Origin: Arthrobacter sunyaminii | GTDB lineage: Bacteria > Actinomycetota > Actinomycetes > Actinomycetales > Micrococcaceae | Reading direction: 5' to 3' | NCBI RefSeq assembly: GCF_018866305.1 | Contig: NZ_CP076456.1 | Coordinates: forward strand, 806,001 to 870,000 | Length of the DNA: 64,000 nucleotides | In this document: in pieces, positions 8,462 to 16,758 of the stretch | Numbering within the stretch: position 1 is the first letter of the stretch | Layout: the number at the start of each line of letters is the position of its first letter | Program-made: the position numbers and the translations under genes | Notes under the pieces: model-generated | The model's input: the letters and a program-made list of their open reading frames with translations, nothing else | The model's database searches: none | What the model was told of the DNA's origin: nothing

Positions 8462-9577
8462 ATGAAGATTACTATCGAAAACCTCCAGCTGCGGTACGGC
8501 AAGTTCACCGCGATTGATGACATGAATGTCGAAATCGGAGACCGCGAATCCGTGGTGCTACTCGGCAAATCCGGCTGCGGAAAAACCAGCACCATGCGCT
8601 GCATCGCCGGGCTGGAACAGCCCACCGCAGGCCGGATCACCATTGGCGACACGGTCGTCTTCGATGCTGAAGCGGGGATCAACCTGCCGCCCAACAAACG
8701 CAACGTGGGCATGGTGTTCCAGTCCTATGCTGTCTGGCCGCACATGACTGTCTTCGAGAATGTGGCCTACTCGCTGAAAATCCAGGGCATCGGCAAGACG
8801 GAGATCAAACAGCGGGTCCATGAGGTCCTGGAGCTGGTGGGCCTGGAGGACTTTGCCTCCCGCGGTGCCAGCATGCTCTCGGGCGGGCAGATGCAGCGCG
8901 TTGCCCTGGCCCGCAGCCTAGTGATGCGCCCGGACGTGCTGCTCCTGGATGAACCGCTGTCCAACCTGGATGCGCGGCTGCGCGACCGCCTGCGCATTGA
9001 ACTGCGGGAGATTCAGCTGCAGCTGGGACTAACCACCGTCTACGTCACCCATGACCAGCAGGAAGCCTTCGCCCTGGCAGACCGGATTGCCCTGATGCAG
9101 GACGGGATCATCGTTCAGATGGAGGACCCCACCTCCATGTACCTGGAGCCGGCGAGCGCTTCGATAGCCCACTTCCTTGGTGTCTCCAATGTGCACCCCG
9201 TGAATCCGGCTGCGGACGGGATGTGGACCATTTCCGGCTCGAACCTCGTCCTGGCATCAGCCACGGAGGTGCGCCAGACGGGAGAAGACCTGCGGGCCTG
9301 TTTCCGCAGCGAGGATCTGCTGCTCTCCCGCGACGGCGTTCCGGGGGCCAACAGCTGGCGCGGCACCGTAAAGGTTTCCAGCTTCCAGGGAAGCAGCATC
9401 CGCTACGCGGTGGATGTGGGTGCCGGTGTTACCGAACTCGACGTCCTTGCGCCGCTCGGTGCCCGCGAGCGGTTCCAGCCCGGAGAGGAAGTCTGGGTGA
9501 CGATCAATGCGGGTGCCGTGCAGGTCCTGCCCCAGAGCCCCGCCCCCCAGGAGCTTCGCGCGGCGGTGGCAGCATGA
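8462..9577 (+). CDS. ABC transporter ATP-binding protein (Fe3+/spermidine type)
   Basis: This cytoplasmic ATPase powers uptake through the permease encoded next. The 371 residues carry Walker A (LLGKSGCGKTS), a Q-loop (MVFQSYAVWPHMT), the signature LSGGQMQRVALARSL, Walker B (VLLLDEPLSNLDA) and the switch histidine (YVTHDQQEA). A TOBE-like C-terminal domain starts near residue 240. It is most similar to FbpC/PotA subunits. The start lies 8 nt after the decarboxylase stop, and the stop overlaps the permease start as ATGA. Operon membership suggests uptake of an aromatic 2-oxo or 2-hydroxy acid rather than iron, which is inference. Confidence 0.92.
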   Translation: MKITIENLQLRYGKFTAIDDMNVEIGDRESVVLLGKSGCGKTSTMRCIAGLEQPTAGRITIGDTVVFDAEAGINLPPNKRNVGMVFQSYAVWPHMTVFENVAYSLKIQGIGKTEIKQRVHEVLELVGLEDFASRGASMLSGGQMQRVALARSLVMRPDVLLLDEPLSNLDARLRDRLRIELREIQLQLGLTTVYVTHDQQEAFALADRIALMQDGIIVQMEDPTSMYLEPASASIAHFLGVSNVHPVNPAADGMWTISGSNLVLASATEVRQTGEDLRACFRSEDLLLSRDGVPGANSWRGTVKVSSFQGSSIRYAVDVGAGVTELDVLAPLGARERFQPGEEVWVTINAGAVQVLPQSPAPQELRAAVAA

Positions 9578-11394
9578 CCTCCACACTTCCTTCAAGAAAG
9601 TCCGAAACGCCAGGGTCCCTGCCCGGCACAGACACATCGAAGCGAGCCCGGACCCGGCCGCCGGCCCCCTCCCGGATCCGGCGCGGCCTCGTCGCTATCA
9701 AGAACCTCCGCCGGGAGGTCCCCAGCGGAATCCTCGGGGTCCTGCTGTTCTTCCTGATCATCCTGCCCATCATCTTTATTGTCATTGCTGCATTCTCCAC
9801 AGCGGTGCCGCGGCCGGGAAACGCCCAGGTGGGCTCTTTCACCTGGGTGAACTTCGGAATCCTGGGGACGCCTGAGGGCATCCAGAGCATCATCAACTCC
9901 TTGATCATTGGCGCGGGAGCCGGTGTGCTGTCCCTCCTGATTGGAGCCCTGCTCGCGTTTATCGCTGCACGGACGGATGCCCCCTGGAAGCGGTTTATCT
10001 ACATCACCGGAATAGCCCCGATGTTCCTGCCGGCGCTCGTGGGTGCTTTGGCCTGGTCCATCCTGGCCAGCCCCACCGCCGGCCACCTGAACCTCTTCCT
10101 GGAAGCTATCGGGATCGGTGGATCGCTGAACATCTATTCCTACGGCGGCATTATCTTTGTCCTGGGCCTGTACTACGCGCCGTATGCCTTTATGCTCACC
10201 TACAGCTCGTTTTCCATGATGAACGCTGACCTGGAAGAAGCAGCCTCCGTCCACGGTGCCAGCCTCGGACGCCTGTTCCGGACCGTCACACTGCCGTTGT
10301 CCATCCCCGCCCTGGCCGGTGCCGCCATCCTTTGCTTTACCCTGGCGATGGAGAACTTTCCGGTTAACGCCATCCTGGGAAACCCGGCCGGCATCGAAAC
10401 GCTCCCCACCTACATTTACCGTCTGATGGCCGGTGACTCACGGCCGAATGCGGCTGCAGGCATAGCGATCGCCCTGACGGTGGCCGTGGTGGCAGTCACC
10501 TGGCTGCAGCAGCGGGTGGTCAACCGCAAGCGCTTCACGACCCTCACCGGCAAGGGCAACCGCCCGCGCACCATTCCGCTGCGCTGGCTGCGCTGGGTCG
10601 CGACCGGTTTCGCCACGGCCTACTTCGCCCTTGCCGTGGTTCTCCCCGTGGGTGCCCTGGTTTTCACGGCCATGGGGGAGAAGGTCTACATCAATCGGTT
10701 CACTGATCTTTTTGCCGGGTTCTCCGCTGACCGCTTGATCCAGGCAGTGGGCCAGGCGGACTTCCAACAGTCCACCTGGAACTCCATCCTGATGGCACTG
10801 GCTGCCGCTGCGGCGGGCACCCTCATTGCGTTCATGGCCTCCTACGTCCGCTTCCGGACCACTTCCAAGGCCGGTCAGCTGCTGGAACAGGTTTCCATGC
10901 TTCCGCTGGCTATCCCGCAGGTGGTGCTCGGCATGGGCATTCTCTGGGGATGGCTGACCCTGCCGTTCCCGGTCTTCGGCACGCTGCTGCTGCTGGTCAT
11001 AGCGACCGTTGCCGTCAATATGCCCCAGGGCTACCGCAGCATTTCCTCTTCCATGTTGCAGATGGACGGGGACCTGGAACACAGTGCCGTGATGCTTGGC
11101 GCGGGACGCCTTCGGGCCATCCGCGACATCACCCTCCCGCTGATGCGCACCGGTATGGTTTCCACACTTCTCCTGCTGCTGATGCTGGGCCTTCGGGAGA
11201 TGAGCGCGATCCTCTTCGTGTACACCTCGGATACCCGCGTGCTCTCCATCCTGGTGTTCCACAGCTTCGAAAACGGCAGCATCAGCTATTCCGCCGCCAT
11301 CAGCTTGGTGTTCGTCCTGCTGATTGCCATCGTGGCGGTTGCCACCCAGGTGATTGGTATGCGCGAAAAGAAATTCAAGGAACCCAGCAACTGA
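9574..11394 (+). CDS. ABC transporter permease, two fused transmembrane domains
   Basis: This 606-residue integral membrane protein is built as two permease domains in one chain, as in FbpB/SfuB importers. Each half has about six membrane segments and an EAA loop for the ATPase: EEAASVHGASLGRLFRTV in the first half and EHSAVMLGAGRLRAIRDI in the second. A polar cytoplasmic tail of about 45 residues precedes the first segment. ATG 9574 overlaps the stop of the ATPase gene (ATGA), so translation is coupled. It is the pore of the importer encoded with benzoylformate decarboxylase. An iron substrate cannot be excluded from sequence alone. Confidence 0.92.
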   Translation: MTSTLPSRKSETPGSLPGTDTSKRARTRPPAPSRIRRGLVAIKNLRREVPSGILGVLLFFLIILPIIFIVIAAFSTAVPRPGNAQVGSFTWVNFGILGTPEGIQSIINSLIIGAGAGVLSLLIGALLAFIAARTDAPWKRFIYITGIAPMFLPALVGALAWSILASPTAGHLNLFLEAIGIGGSLNIYSYGGIIFVLGLYYAPYAFMLTYSSFSMMNADLEEAASVHGASLGRLFRTVTLPLSIPALAGAAILCFTLAMENFPVNAILGNPAGIETLPTYIYRLMAGDSRPNAAAGIAIALTVAVVAVTWLQQRVVNRKRFTTLTGKGNRPRTIPLRWLRWVATGFATAYFALAVVLPVGALVFTAMGEKVYINRFTDLFAGFSADRLIQAVGQADFQQSTWNSILMALAAAAAGTLIAFMASYVRFRTTSKAGQLLEQVSMLPLAIPQVVLGMGILWGWLTLPFPVFGTLLLLVIATVAVNMPQGYRSISSSMLQMDGDLEHSAVMLGAGRLRAIRDITLPLMRTGMVSTLLLLLMLGLREMSAILFVYTSDTRVLSILVFHSFENGSISYSAAISLVFVLLIAIVAVATQVIGMREKKFKEPSN

Positions 11395-11456
11395 CTTTTC
11401 AGCCGGGAGAGCATAGGCGCTGCCCCGGTCCCCCCACAACAATGAAAGGCACTCAC

Positions 11457-12560
11457 ATGAAGAAGCGCACTGGCAGTGTGGCCTCGCTTGCCGCCCTGAT
11501 GCTGGCCCTGACCGCATGTTCCACTGCCACCGCCACCTCCGTGGTCAAGGAGGGCGCCGAGGTGGACACCAGCAACGGCAGCCTCACGATCAACGGGGAG
11601 GAAATCGCCGATCAGGAGACCTACGAAGCGGCGAAGGGGCAGACCCTTACGGTCTACACCGGCTATCAGGAAGCCAACCAGCACGTCCTCAACGAAGCTT
11701 TCACCGAGGACACCGGGATCAAGGTCCAGTATGTCCGTGACGTGACCAATAAGCTCTCCGAACGGGTCCTGTCCGAGGCAGGAGCCGGTCAGCTGGGCGC
11801 CGATGTGCTGATCACCTCCGATTACAAAGTGGCCAACGGATTCGACGAGGCCGGGATCTGGGACACCTTCATTCCGGCTGCCGTTGAGGACATGCCCGAG
11901 GTGCAGCACAACGACGGCAAGTTTGTCACCTTCGCCAACGTGCCGGTGACCTTCGCCTACAACACCAACAACGTTGCAGAAGAGGACGCACCCACCTCCT
12001 GGATGGACCTGCTCGATCCGGCCAACGCGGGCAAGATCGGCATCGTGCAGGGAAGCGCCGGCGGATCCTCCATCGCCCTGAACCGGTTCATCCAGGAAGA
12101 AGTGGATCCGGACTACTGGACCAAGATGGCGGCTCTCAAGCCGACCGTCTACGACAGCGGCGGACAGCGCCAGGAAGCCCTGGCCCGCGGCGAGCTCAAC
12201 GTGGCCACGGCCGGCACCTCCGCAGTGAACGTTGCGGTCACGGAGGACGGCGCCCCGATCCAATTCGTGGTGCCGGAGGAGGGCATAGTCCTGTTCAGCT
12301 TCTTTGCCGGCAAGACGGCGGACACCAAGAATCCGGAGGCCGCCGAGGTCTACCTTAACTACGCGCTGTCAGAGCGCGGACAATCGGTGATCCAGCAGGT
12401 GGGCGACTACTCGGTCCGGACCGACGTTGAACCGCCCGTGGCGGCAGGCCGCTCACTGCCGGCGCTGGACTCGGACCTGGTCTGGCTGATGCCGGCCGAG
12501 GACGAGCTGAAATACGCCTCGGATGATGCAGCACTCTGGCGCAGCGCCTTCGGCCGCTAA
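11457..12560 (+). CDS. ABC transporter substrate-binding lipoprotein
   Basis: This 367-residue extracellular binding protein is anchored as a lipoprotein: the signal MKKRTGSVASLAALMLALTA is followed by the lipobox cysteine. The mature part starts with a Ser/Thr-rich linker and then the binding fold (LTVYTGYQEANQHVLNEAF), as in Fe3+/polyamine/thiamine-type binding proteins. I chose ATG 11457, with AAAGG 7 nt upstream, over ATG 11442. It closes the decarboxylase/ABC operon. I do not see the pair of adjacent tyrosines that binds iron in classical FbpA proteins, which would be consistent with a non-iron ligand, but this reading is weak without an alignment. Confidence 0.88.
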   Translation: MKKRTGSVASLAALMLALTACSTATATSVVKEGAEVDTSNGSLTINGEEIADQETYEAAKGQTLTVYTGYQEANQHVLNEAFTEDTGIKVQYVRDVTNKLSERVLSEAGAGQLGADVLITSDYKVANGFDEAGIWDTFIPAAVEDMPEVQHNDGKFVTFANVPVTFAYNTNNVAEEDAPTSWMDLLDPANAGKIGIVQGSAGGSSIALNRFIQEEVDPDYWTKMAALKPTVYDSGGQRQEALARGELNVATAGTSAVNVAVTEDGAPIQFVVPEEGIVLFSFFAGKTADTKNPEAAEVYLNYALSERGQSVIQQVGDYSVRTDVEPPVAAGRSLPALDSDLVWLMPAEDELKYASDDAALWRSAFGR

Positions 12561-12807
12561 CGGCTAACCGCCAGCCGCCGGCTCATTAGCCGCTGGTTCA
12601 TTAGCGGCCGGCGCGCTAACCACCGGCCGCCGGAACCAGGGCCCGTCAGCAGGGTCCACCGGGAAAGCTTCCCGGCACTTTGAATAACCAGGCAGAGCCC
12701 GGCGCGGAATCCGTGCCGGGCTCTCGCCGTCGTTCCCGCCGACATTCCATCCGCAGCCACCGGCCCGCCCTCCGTGCCCGGGGCACCAAACCCTCAATGG
12801 AGATCCC
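12561..12807. other. intergenic region with short repeats and a terminator
   Basis: No gene is visible. Positions 12570-12640 hold short imperfect repeats (CATTAGC twice, GCTAA and CCGCCGG several times) in mixed orientation, and 12695-12723 is a terminator-like hairpin. GGAG near the right end is the ribosome site of the MFS gene. Confidence 0.5.
12695..12723 (+). terminator. terminator hairpin after the decarboxylase/ABC operon
   Basis: A 13-bp stem (with one G-U pair) closes an AAT loop: GAGCCCGGCGCGG pairs with CCGTGCCGGGCTC. No T-tract follows, as is common in high-GC actinobacteria. Confidence 0.6.
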
Positions 12808-14100
12808 ATGGCAACCCCCGCTTCCGGCCCTGCCCGGCAAGGACATCCGTTTGCCGCCCTCCGCCACCGCGGCTTCGCCCTGTTCTTCAGCGGTGCTTTG
12901 GTCTCCAATACCGGGACGTGGCTGGGCAACCTGACCGTTCCCTACGTGCTTTATCAAAACACCGGCAGCGCAGTCTGGGTTGGCTTTGCCGCAGCAGCGC
13001 AGTTCGGTCCGGCGCTGCTGCTCTCTCCGCTGGGAGGACTCCTGGCCGATTCCTTGGACCGGCGGCTGCTCCTGCTGTGGACCCAGGTGGCTATGGGCGG
13101 TGTGGCCGTAGCCATGTGGATGCAGTGGGCCTCCGGGCTGCATTCTCCCGTCCTGCTGATCGGCCTGCTGACACTCTTCGGCATCTTCAACGGTCTCAAC
13201 AACCCGGCCTGGCAGTCACTGGTCAATGACCTGGTGCCCCGGCGGGACGTGCTCTCAGCCGTGACCTTGAATTCCCTGCAGTTCAACCTGGCCCGTGCCG
13301 TGGGACCAGCCCTGGCCGGAGTGCTGCTGGCGACGATGGGCGCGACCTGGGCCTTCTTTTTCAATGCTGTCTCGTTTGCGGTGGTGGTGGTAACCCTGCT
13401 CTTTGTTCGCCCCTGCCGGACAGTGGTCAAACCAGCACACCGCCAGGGGTTCGCAGCGCAGTGGCGTCAGGCCGGGTCTCATCTGGCATCCAGCCGGCCG
13501 CTGCTGCTGGCCGTGGCTTTGTGCTGCTTGGCGGGGATGCTCAGCAACCCCATTTTCAGTTTGACCGTGGTGTTCGCCGAGACGGTTTACTTCACGGATA
13601 CCGTGGGTCTGGGGCTGTTGACCGCGGCCTTGGGCGCCGGGTCGGTGGTGTATGCCCTGACCGGTTTGCTGGCCGGAGGCCGCCGGCCTGACTTCGCCCG
13701 GCGCGCGGTCCTGGGGATCACCGGGCTGGGGATCGGCCACATGCTGCTGAGTGTGCTGCCCGGCCTGGGATGGGGGCTGGCCTCCGCCGTCCTGATCGGA
13801 GCAGCCTTCCTCGCCGTCATGTCCACCCTCAACTCAGTGATCCAGCTACTGGCCCCGGACCGGCTCAGGGGGCGCATCCTTGCGGTGCGGCATATGGCCT
13901 TCTCCACGTCCGTGGCCGCCGGCTCTCTCGCCGCGGGTTACCTCACCGACGCGGTGGGAGTGCAGACAACCTGCCTGCTGATCGGCGTCGTGCTTCTGCT
14001 CGCCGGGGCGGCGCTGCTGTGCCTGCCGCGCGTAACCGCGCTCCTGGACCGGGCGGCGGCAGGCGAGAAAGAAAGTCCGGGCCCGAATTCCATCCGGTGA
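12808..14100 (+). CDS. MFS transporter (EntS/MFS_3-like)
   Basis: This 430-residue membrane protein has about 12 hydrophobic segments and an MFS motif A-like loop (GGLLADSLDRRLLLLWTQ) between segments 2 and 3. It belongs to the group of enterobactin-exporter-like efflux permeases, usually proton-driven exporters. ATG 12808 follows GGAG by 5 nt. It stands between the aromatic ABC operon and the CoA-catabolism genes. The 65-nt gap to the acyl-CoA dehydrogenase gene allows but does not prove co-transcription. Substrate unknown; export of a toxic intermediate would fit the setting. Confidence 0.85.
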   Translation: MATPASGPARQGHPFAALRHRGFALFFSGALVSNTGTWLGNLTVPYVLYQNTGSAVWVGFAAAAQFGPALLLSPLGGLLADSLDRRLLLLWTQVAMGGVAVAMWMQWASGLHSPVLLIGLLTLFGIFNGLNNPAWQSLVNDLVPRRDVLSAVTLNSLQFNLARAVGPALAGVLLATMGATWAFFFNAVSFAVVVVTLLFVRPCRTVVKPAHRQGFAAQWRQAGSHLASSRPLLLAVALCCLAGMLSNPIFSLTVVFAETVYFTDTVGLGLLTAALGAGSVVYALTGLLAGGRRPDFARRAVLGITGLGIGHMLLSVLPGLGWGLASAVLIGAAFLAVMSTLNSVIQLLAPDRLRGRILAVRHMAFSTSVAAGSLAAGYLTDAVGVQTTCLLIGVVLLLAGAALLCLPRVTALLDRAAAGEKESPGPNSIR

Positions 14101-14165
14101 TACATCCGGTTCCACCGTGCCGCTGGCTTCGCTTCACTGGTTCCAACCCGACTTTAGGAGTAACC

Positions 14166-15353
14166 ATGGCAGATTTTATTGAGTCATCGGCATTCGGCCT
14201 CACCGAGGACCAGCTGATGATCCGCAAGGCCATCGATGACCTGTGTGCCCCGTTCGACAACGAGTACTGGCGCAAGCACGACGCCGAGCACACCTACCCG
14301 GAAGAGTTCGTCGACGCACTCTACGATGCCGGGTGGATGAGCATGCTCATTCCGGAGGAATACGGCGGAGGCGGCGCCGACATCCGCGACGCGGCCGTAG
14401 TGCTTGAGCAGATCGAACGCAACGGTGGCCACGCCGGCGCTGCCCGTGCCGGTATGTACACCATGGGCGCCATCCTCCGCCACGGCTCAGAGGAGCAGAA
14501 AGCCGAGTTCCTCCCGAAGATTGCCTCCGGGGAACTGCGCCTGCAGTCCTTCGGAGTGACGGAACCGGACGCGGGCAGCGATACCACCCGCATCAAGACC
14601 TTCGCCGTACGTGACGGCGACGACTACGTGGTGAACGGGAACAAGATGTTCATCTCCCGGGTCCAGCACTCGGACCTGCTGCTGCTGCTGACCCGCACAG
14701 CCAAGCGCGAGGACGGGGCCAAGCCGACGGACGGCTTCACCGTGCTGCTGGTGGACCTGCGCACGGCCATCGCAAACGGCCAGATTGTTGCCACCCCCAT
14801 CAAGACCATGGTCAACCATGAGACCAATGAACTGGCCATCCGTGACCTTCGGGTGCCGGTGGCCAACCGCATCGGCGAGGAGGGTAAAGGCTTCCGCGTC
14901 ATCCTCTCCGGCATGAACTCCGAGCGGGTCATCGTCACCAGCGAATACATCGGTGCCGGTTTCTACCTGCTGGACCGTGCGGTGCAGTACGCAAACGAAC
15001 GCGAGGTCTTTGGCCGCAAGATCGGCCAGAACCAGGCCCTGCAGGTGCCGCTGGCCCGCGCCTACGCCCAGCTGCAGGCAGCCTCGCTGATGCGCTGGCG
15101 GGCCGCAGAAATGTACGCGGCGGGTGAGAACCCGCGTTTCGAAGTCAACGGTGCCAAGCTCCTGGCTTCCGAAGCGCTGTGGGCCGCCGCCGACGCCGCT
15201 TTCGATACCTTCGGCGGATACGCCGCAGCCGAGGAATACGGCATTGAACGCAAGTGGCGCGAAGCGCGGTTGCCGCGCACCGCTCCCATTAGCAACAACC
15301 TGGTGCTGGCGGGTATCGCTCACGGCACCCTCGGCCTGCCCAAGTCGTTCTAA
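14166..15353 (+). CDS. acyl-CoA dehydrogenase family protein
   Basis: This FAD-dependent dehydrogenase of 395 residues introduces a double bond into an acyl-CoA and passes electrons to ETF. The N-terminal helices, the central FAD/substrate segment (LQSFGVTEPDAGSDTTRIKT) and the REVFGRKIGQNQ segment are typical. The C-terminal region, where many family members have a catalytic glutamate (EGT motif), reads RTAPISNNLVLAGIAHGTLG instead. The base may therefore sit elsewhere, as in isovaleryl-CoA dehydrogenase. ATG 14166 has AGGAG 5 nt upstream. It is the first gene of a tight CoA-catabolism run, and EtfBA is encoded 9 kb downstream. Confidence 0.9.
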   Translation: MADFIESSAFGLTEDQLMIRKAIDDLCAPFDNEYWRKHDAEHTYPEEFVDALYDAGWMSMLIPEEYGGGGADIRDAAVVLEQIERNGGHAGAARAGMYTMGAILRHGSEEQKAEFLPKIASGELRLQSFGVTEPDAGSDTTRIKTFAVRDGDDYVVNGNKMFISRVQHSDLLLLLTRTAKREDGAKPTDGFTVLLVDLRTAIANGQIVATPIKTMVNHETNELAIRDLRVPVANRIGEEGKGFRVILSGMNSERVIVTSEYIGAGFYLLDRAVQYANEREVFGRKIGQNQALQVPLARAYAQLQAASLMRWRAAEMYAAGENPRFEVNGAKLLASEALWAAADAAFDTFGGYAAAEEYGIERKWREARLPRTAPISNNLVLAGIAHGTLGLPKSF

Positions 15354-15363
15354 CGCCTTGGCC

Positions 15364-16758
15364 GTGTACACAGCGGAGATGGGCGCCACTGAGGTCCTCG
15401 CGTCCTATGCCGTAACGGGCTCCGGCGCCGCGGCGGACCACAGTGCGGAGGTCGCCAGGGCGCTGATCGACACCGTTGCGGTGGCGCTGGGCAGCACCGG
15501 GTCCGACGGCGAGAAGATCCTGCGCGACTGGGCCCGGACCCAGTCGCCGTCGGGACCGGCCACGGTGTGGACTTCAGGGGAGCGGACTTCGACCTCCAAC
15601 GCGGCACTGGTCAACGGAACCGTGGCGCACCTGTTGGATTTCGATGACATCTCCCCGTCCATGCCGCTGCACCCCAGTGCGGTGCTGATGCCGGCACTGG
15701 TGGCTGCCGCAGAGGCGTGGGGCGGCCAGGCCGCGGAACCGGAACACTTCACCGGCGCTTACGACGTCGGCGCTGCAGCGTTCCGCGCTCTGGCGGACCT
15801 GCTGCCCCAGCACGTCCACTACGCCCGTGGCTGGCACAGCACGTCCACCATCGGCAGGCTCGCCGCCGTCGCCGCCCTGGCCAGGCTGGGCGGACTGGAT
15901 GTGGGCACTACCCGGCACGCGCTGGGTCTGGTGTCTTCGCTGGCGGCCGGCTCGCGGCCAAACTTCGGGTCCATGACCAAACCGCTGCACGCCGGTGCGG
16001 CGGCGCGCGATGCGGTGATGGCGGTGGAACTGGCCCGTGCGGGGTTCACCGCGAACCCGGAAGAACTGGAGGCACCCAACGGGTTCCTGGAACGCTACGG
16101 CGATCCGCTGTTGGCACCGATCGGATCCGCATCACAGACCCTGGACGAGCGTCTGGAGTATTGGACCGACGCATGGATCCAGGACTGGGGGCTCAAACGC
16201 TACGCCAGCTGCTACGGAACCCACCGCGGCATCGACGCCATGCTGGAACTCCGGCGCCGGCATCCGCAGGACCCGCCAACGTCCGTGAAAGCCACGCTGC
16301 ACCGCCGCGGCACCCGGCCGCTGCGCCGGACCGCCCCGACGTCGGGCACGGAGGCGAAGTTCAGCCTGGAATACGTGCTCGCCGTCGCGTACCTGCGCGG
16401 CCGGGTCACATTGGATGACTTCACCGAGCAGGCCTTCGCCGACGCACAGGTCCAGTCCATGATGAGCCGGGTCAGCGTAGGCGAGAGCGACACTCCGCCA
16501 GTGGGCCCGGAAGAATACGCCACCGGATTCACCGTGGTGGAAGCGTCCTTTGCGGACGGATCCAGCGAGGCGGCACGCGTGGAAATCACCCACGGCCAGT
16601 ATGCCGACCCCCTGACGGACGCCGAGCTGCGCGAGAAAAGCGTGGAGTGCGTCCTGGCCGGCGGATACCCCGCCCATCTGGCAGACCAAATCATCGAGGC
16701 GGTCCAGGGAGCTCCTGGTCCAGCCTTCACACTCCTCATTCCCGGAAGGAACACATGA
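15364..16758 (+). CDS. MmgE/PrpD family protein
   Basis: This 464-residue protein belongs to the family of 2-methylcitrate dehydratase, cis-aconitate decarboxylase and iminodisuccinate epimerase, which act on small di- and tricarboxylates. Recognisable segments are LVNGTVAHLLDFDD near residue 85 and RGWHSTSTIGRLAAVAA near 155. The start is uncertain: GTG 15364 (used here) and ATG 15379 are both in frame and neither has a well-placed ribosome site, so translation may be coupled to the dehydrogenase gene that stops at 15353. The 3' end overlaps the next gene as ATGA. The reaction within this pathway is not known. Confidence 0.85.
   Translation: MYTAEMGATEVLASYAVTGSGAAADHSAEVARALIDTVAVALGSTGSDGEKILRDWARTQSPSGPATVWTSGERTSTSNAALVNGTVAHLLDFDDISPSMPLHPSAVLMPALVAAAEAWGGQAAEPEHFTGAYDVGAAAFRALADLLPQHVHYARGWHSTSTIGRLAAVAALARLGGLDVGTTRHALGLVSSLAAGSRPNFGSMTKPLHAGAAARDAVMAVELARAGFTANPEELEAPNGFLERYGDPLLAPIGSASQTLDERLEYWTDAWIQDWGLKRYASCYGTHRGIDAMLELRRRHPQDPPTSVKATLHRRGTRPLRRTAPTSGTEAKFSLEYVLAVAYLRGRVTLDDFTEQAFADAQVQSMMSRVSVGESDTPPVGPEEYATGFTVVEASFADGSSEAARVEITHGQYADPLTDAELREKSVECVLAGGYPAHLADQIIEAVQGAPGPAFTLLIPGRNT

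Noticed and set aside
8462..12560. Naming the ABC transporter as an iron importer (FbpABC)
   Set aside because: The fold class fits, but operon context with benzoylformate decarboxylase points to another cargo, so gene symbols were left blank.
12570..12640. Short repeats after the binding-protein gene as a CRISPR or tandem array
   Set aside because: The units are under 10 bp, irregular and in mixed orientation; there are no spacers or cas genes.
15124..15363. An earlier start for the MmgE/PrpD gene inside the acyl-CoA dehydrogenase gene
   Set aside because: The extra residues are a frame shadow of the dehydrogenase and have no family similarity; only starts after 15353 are reasonable.
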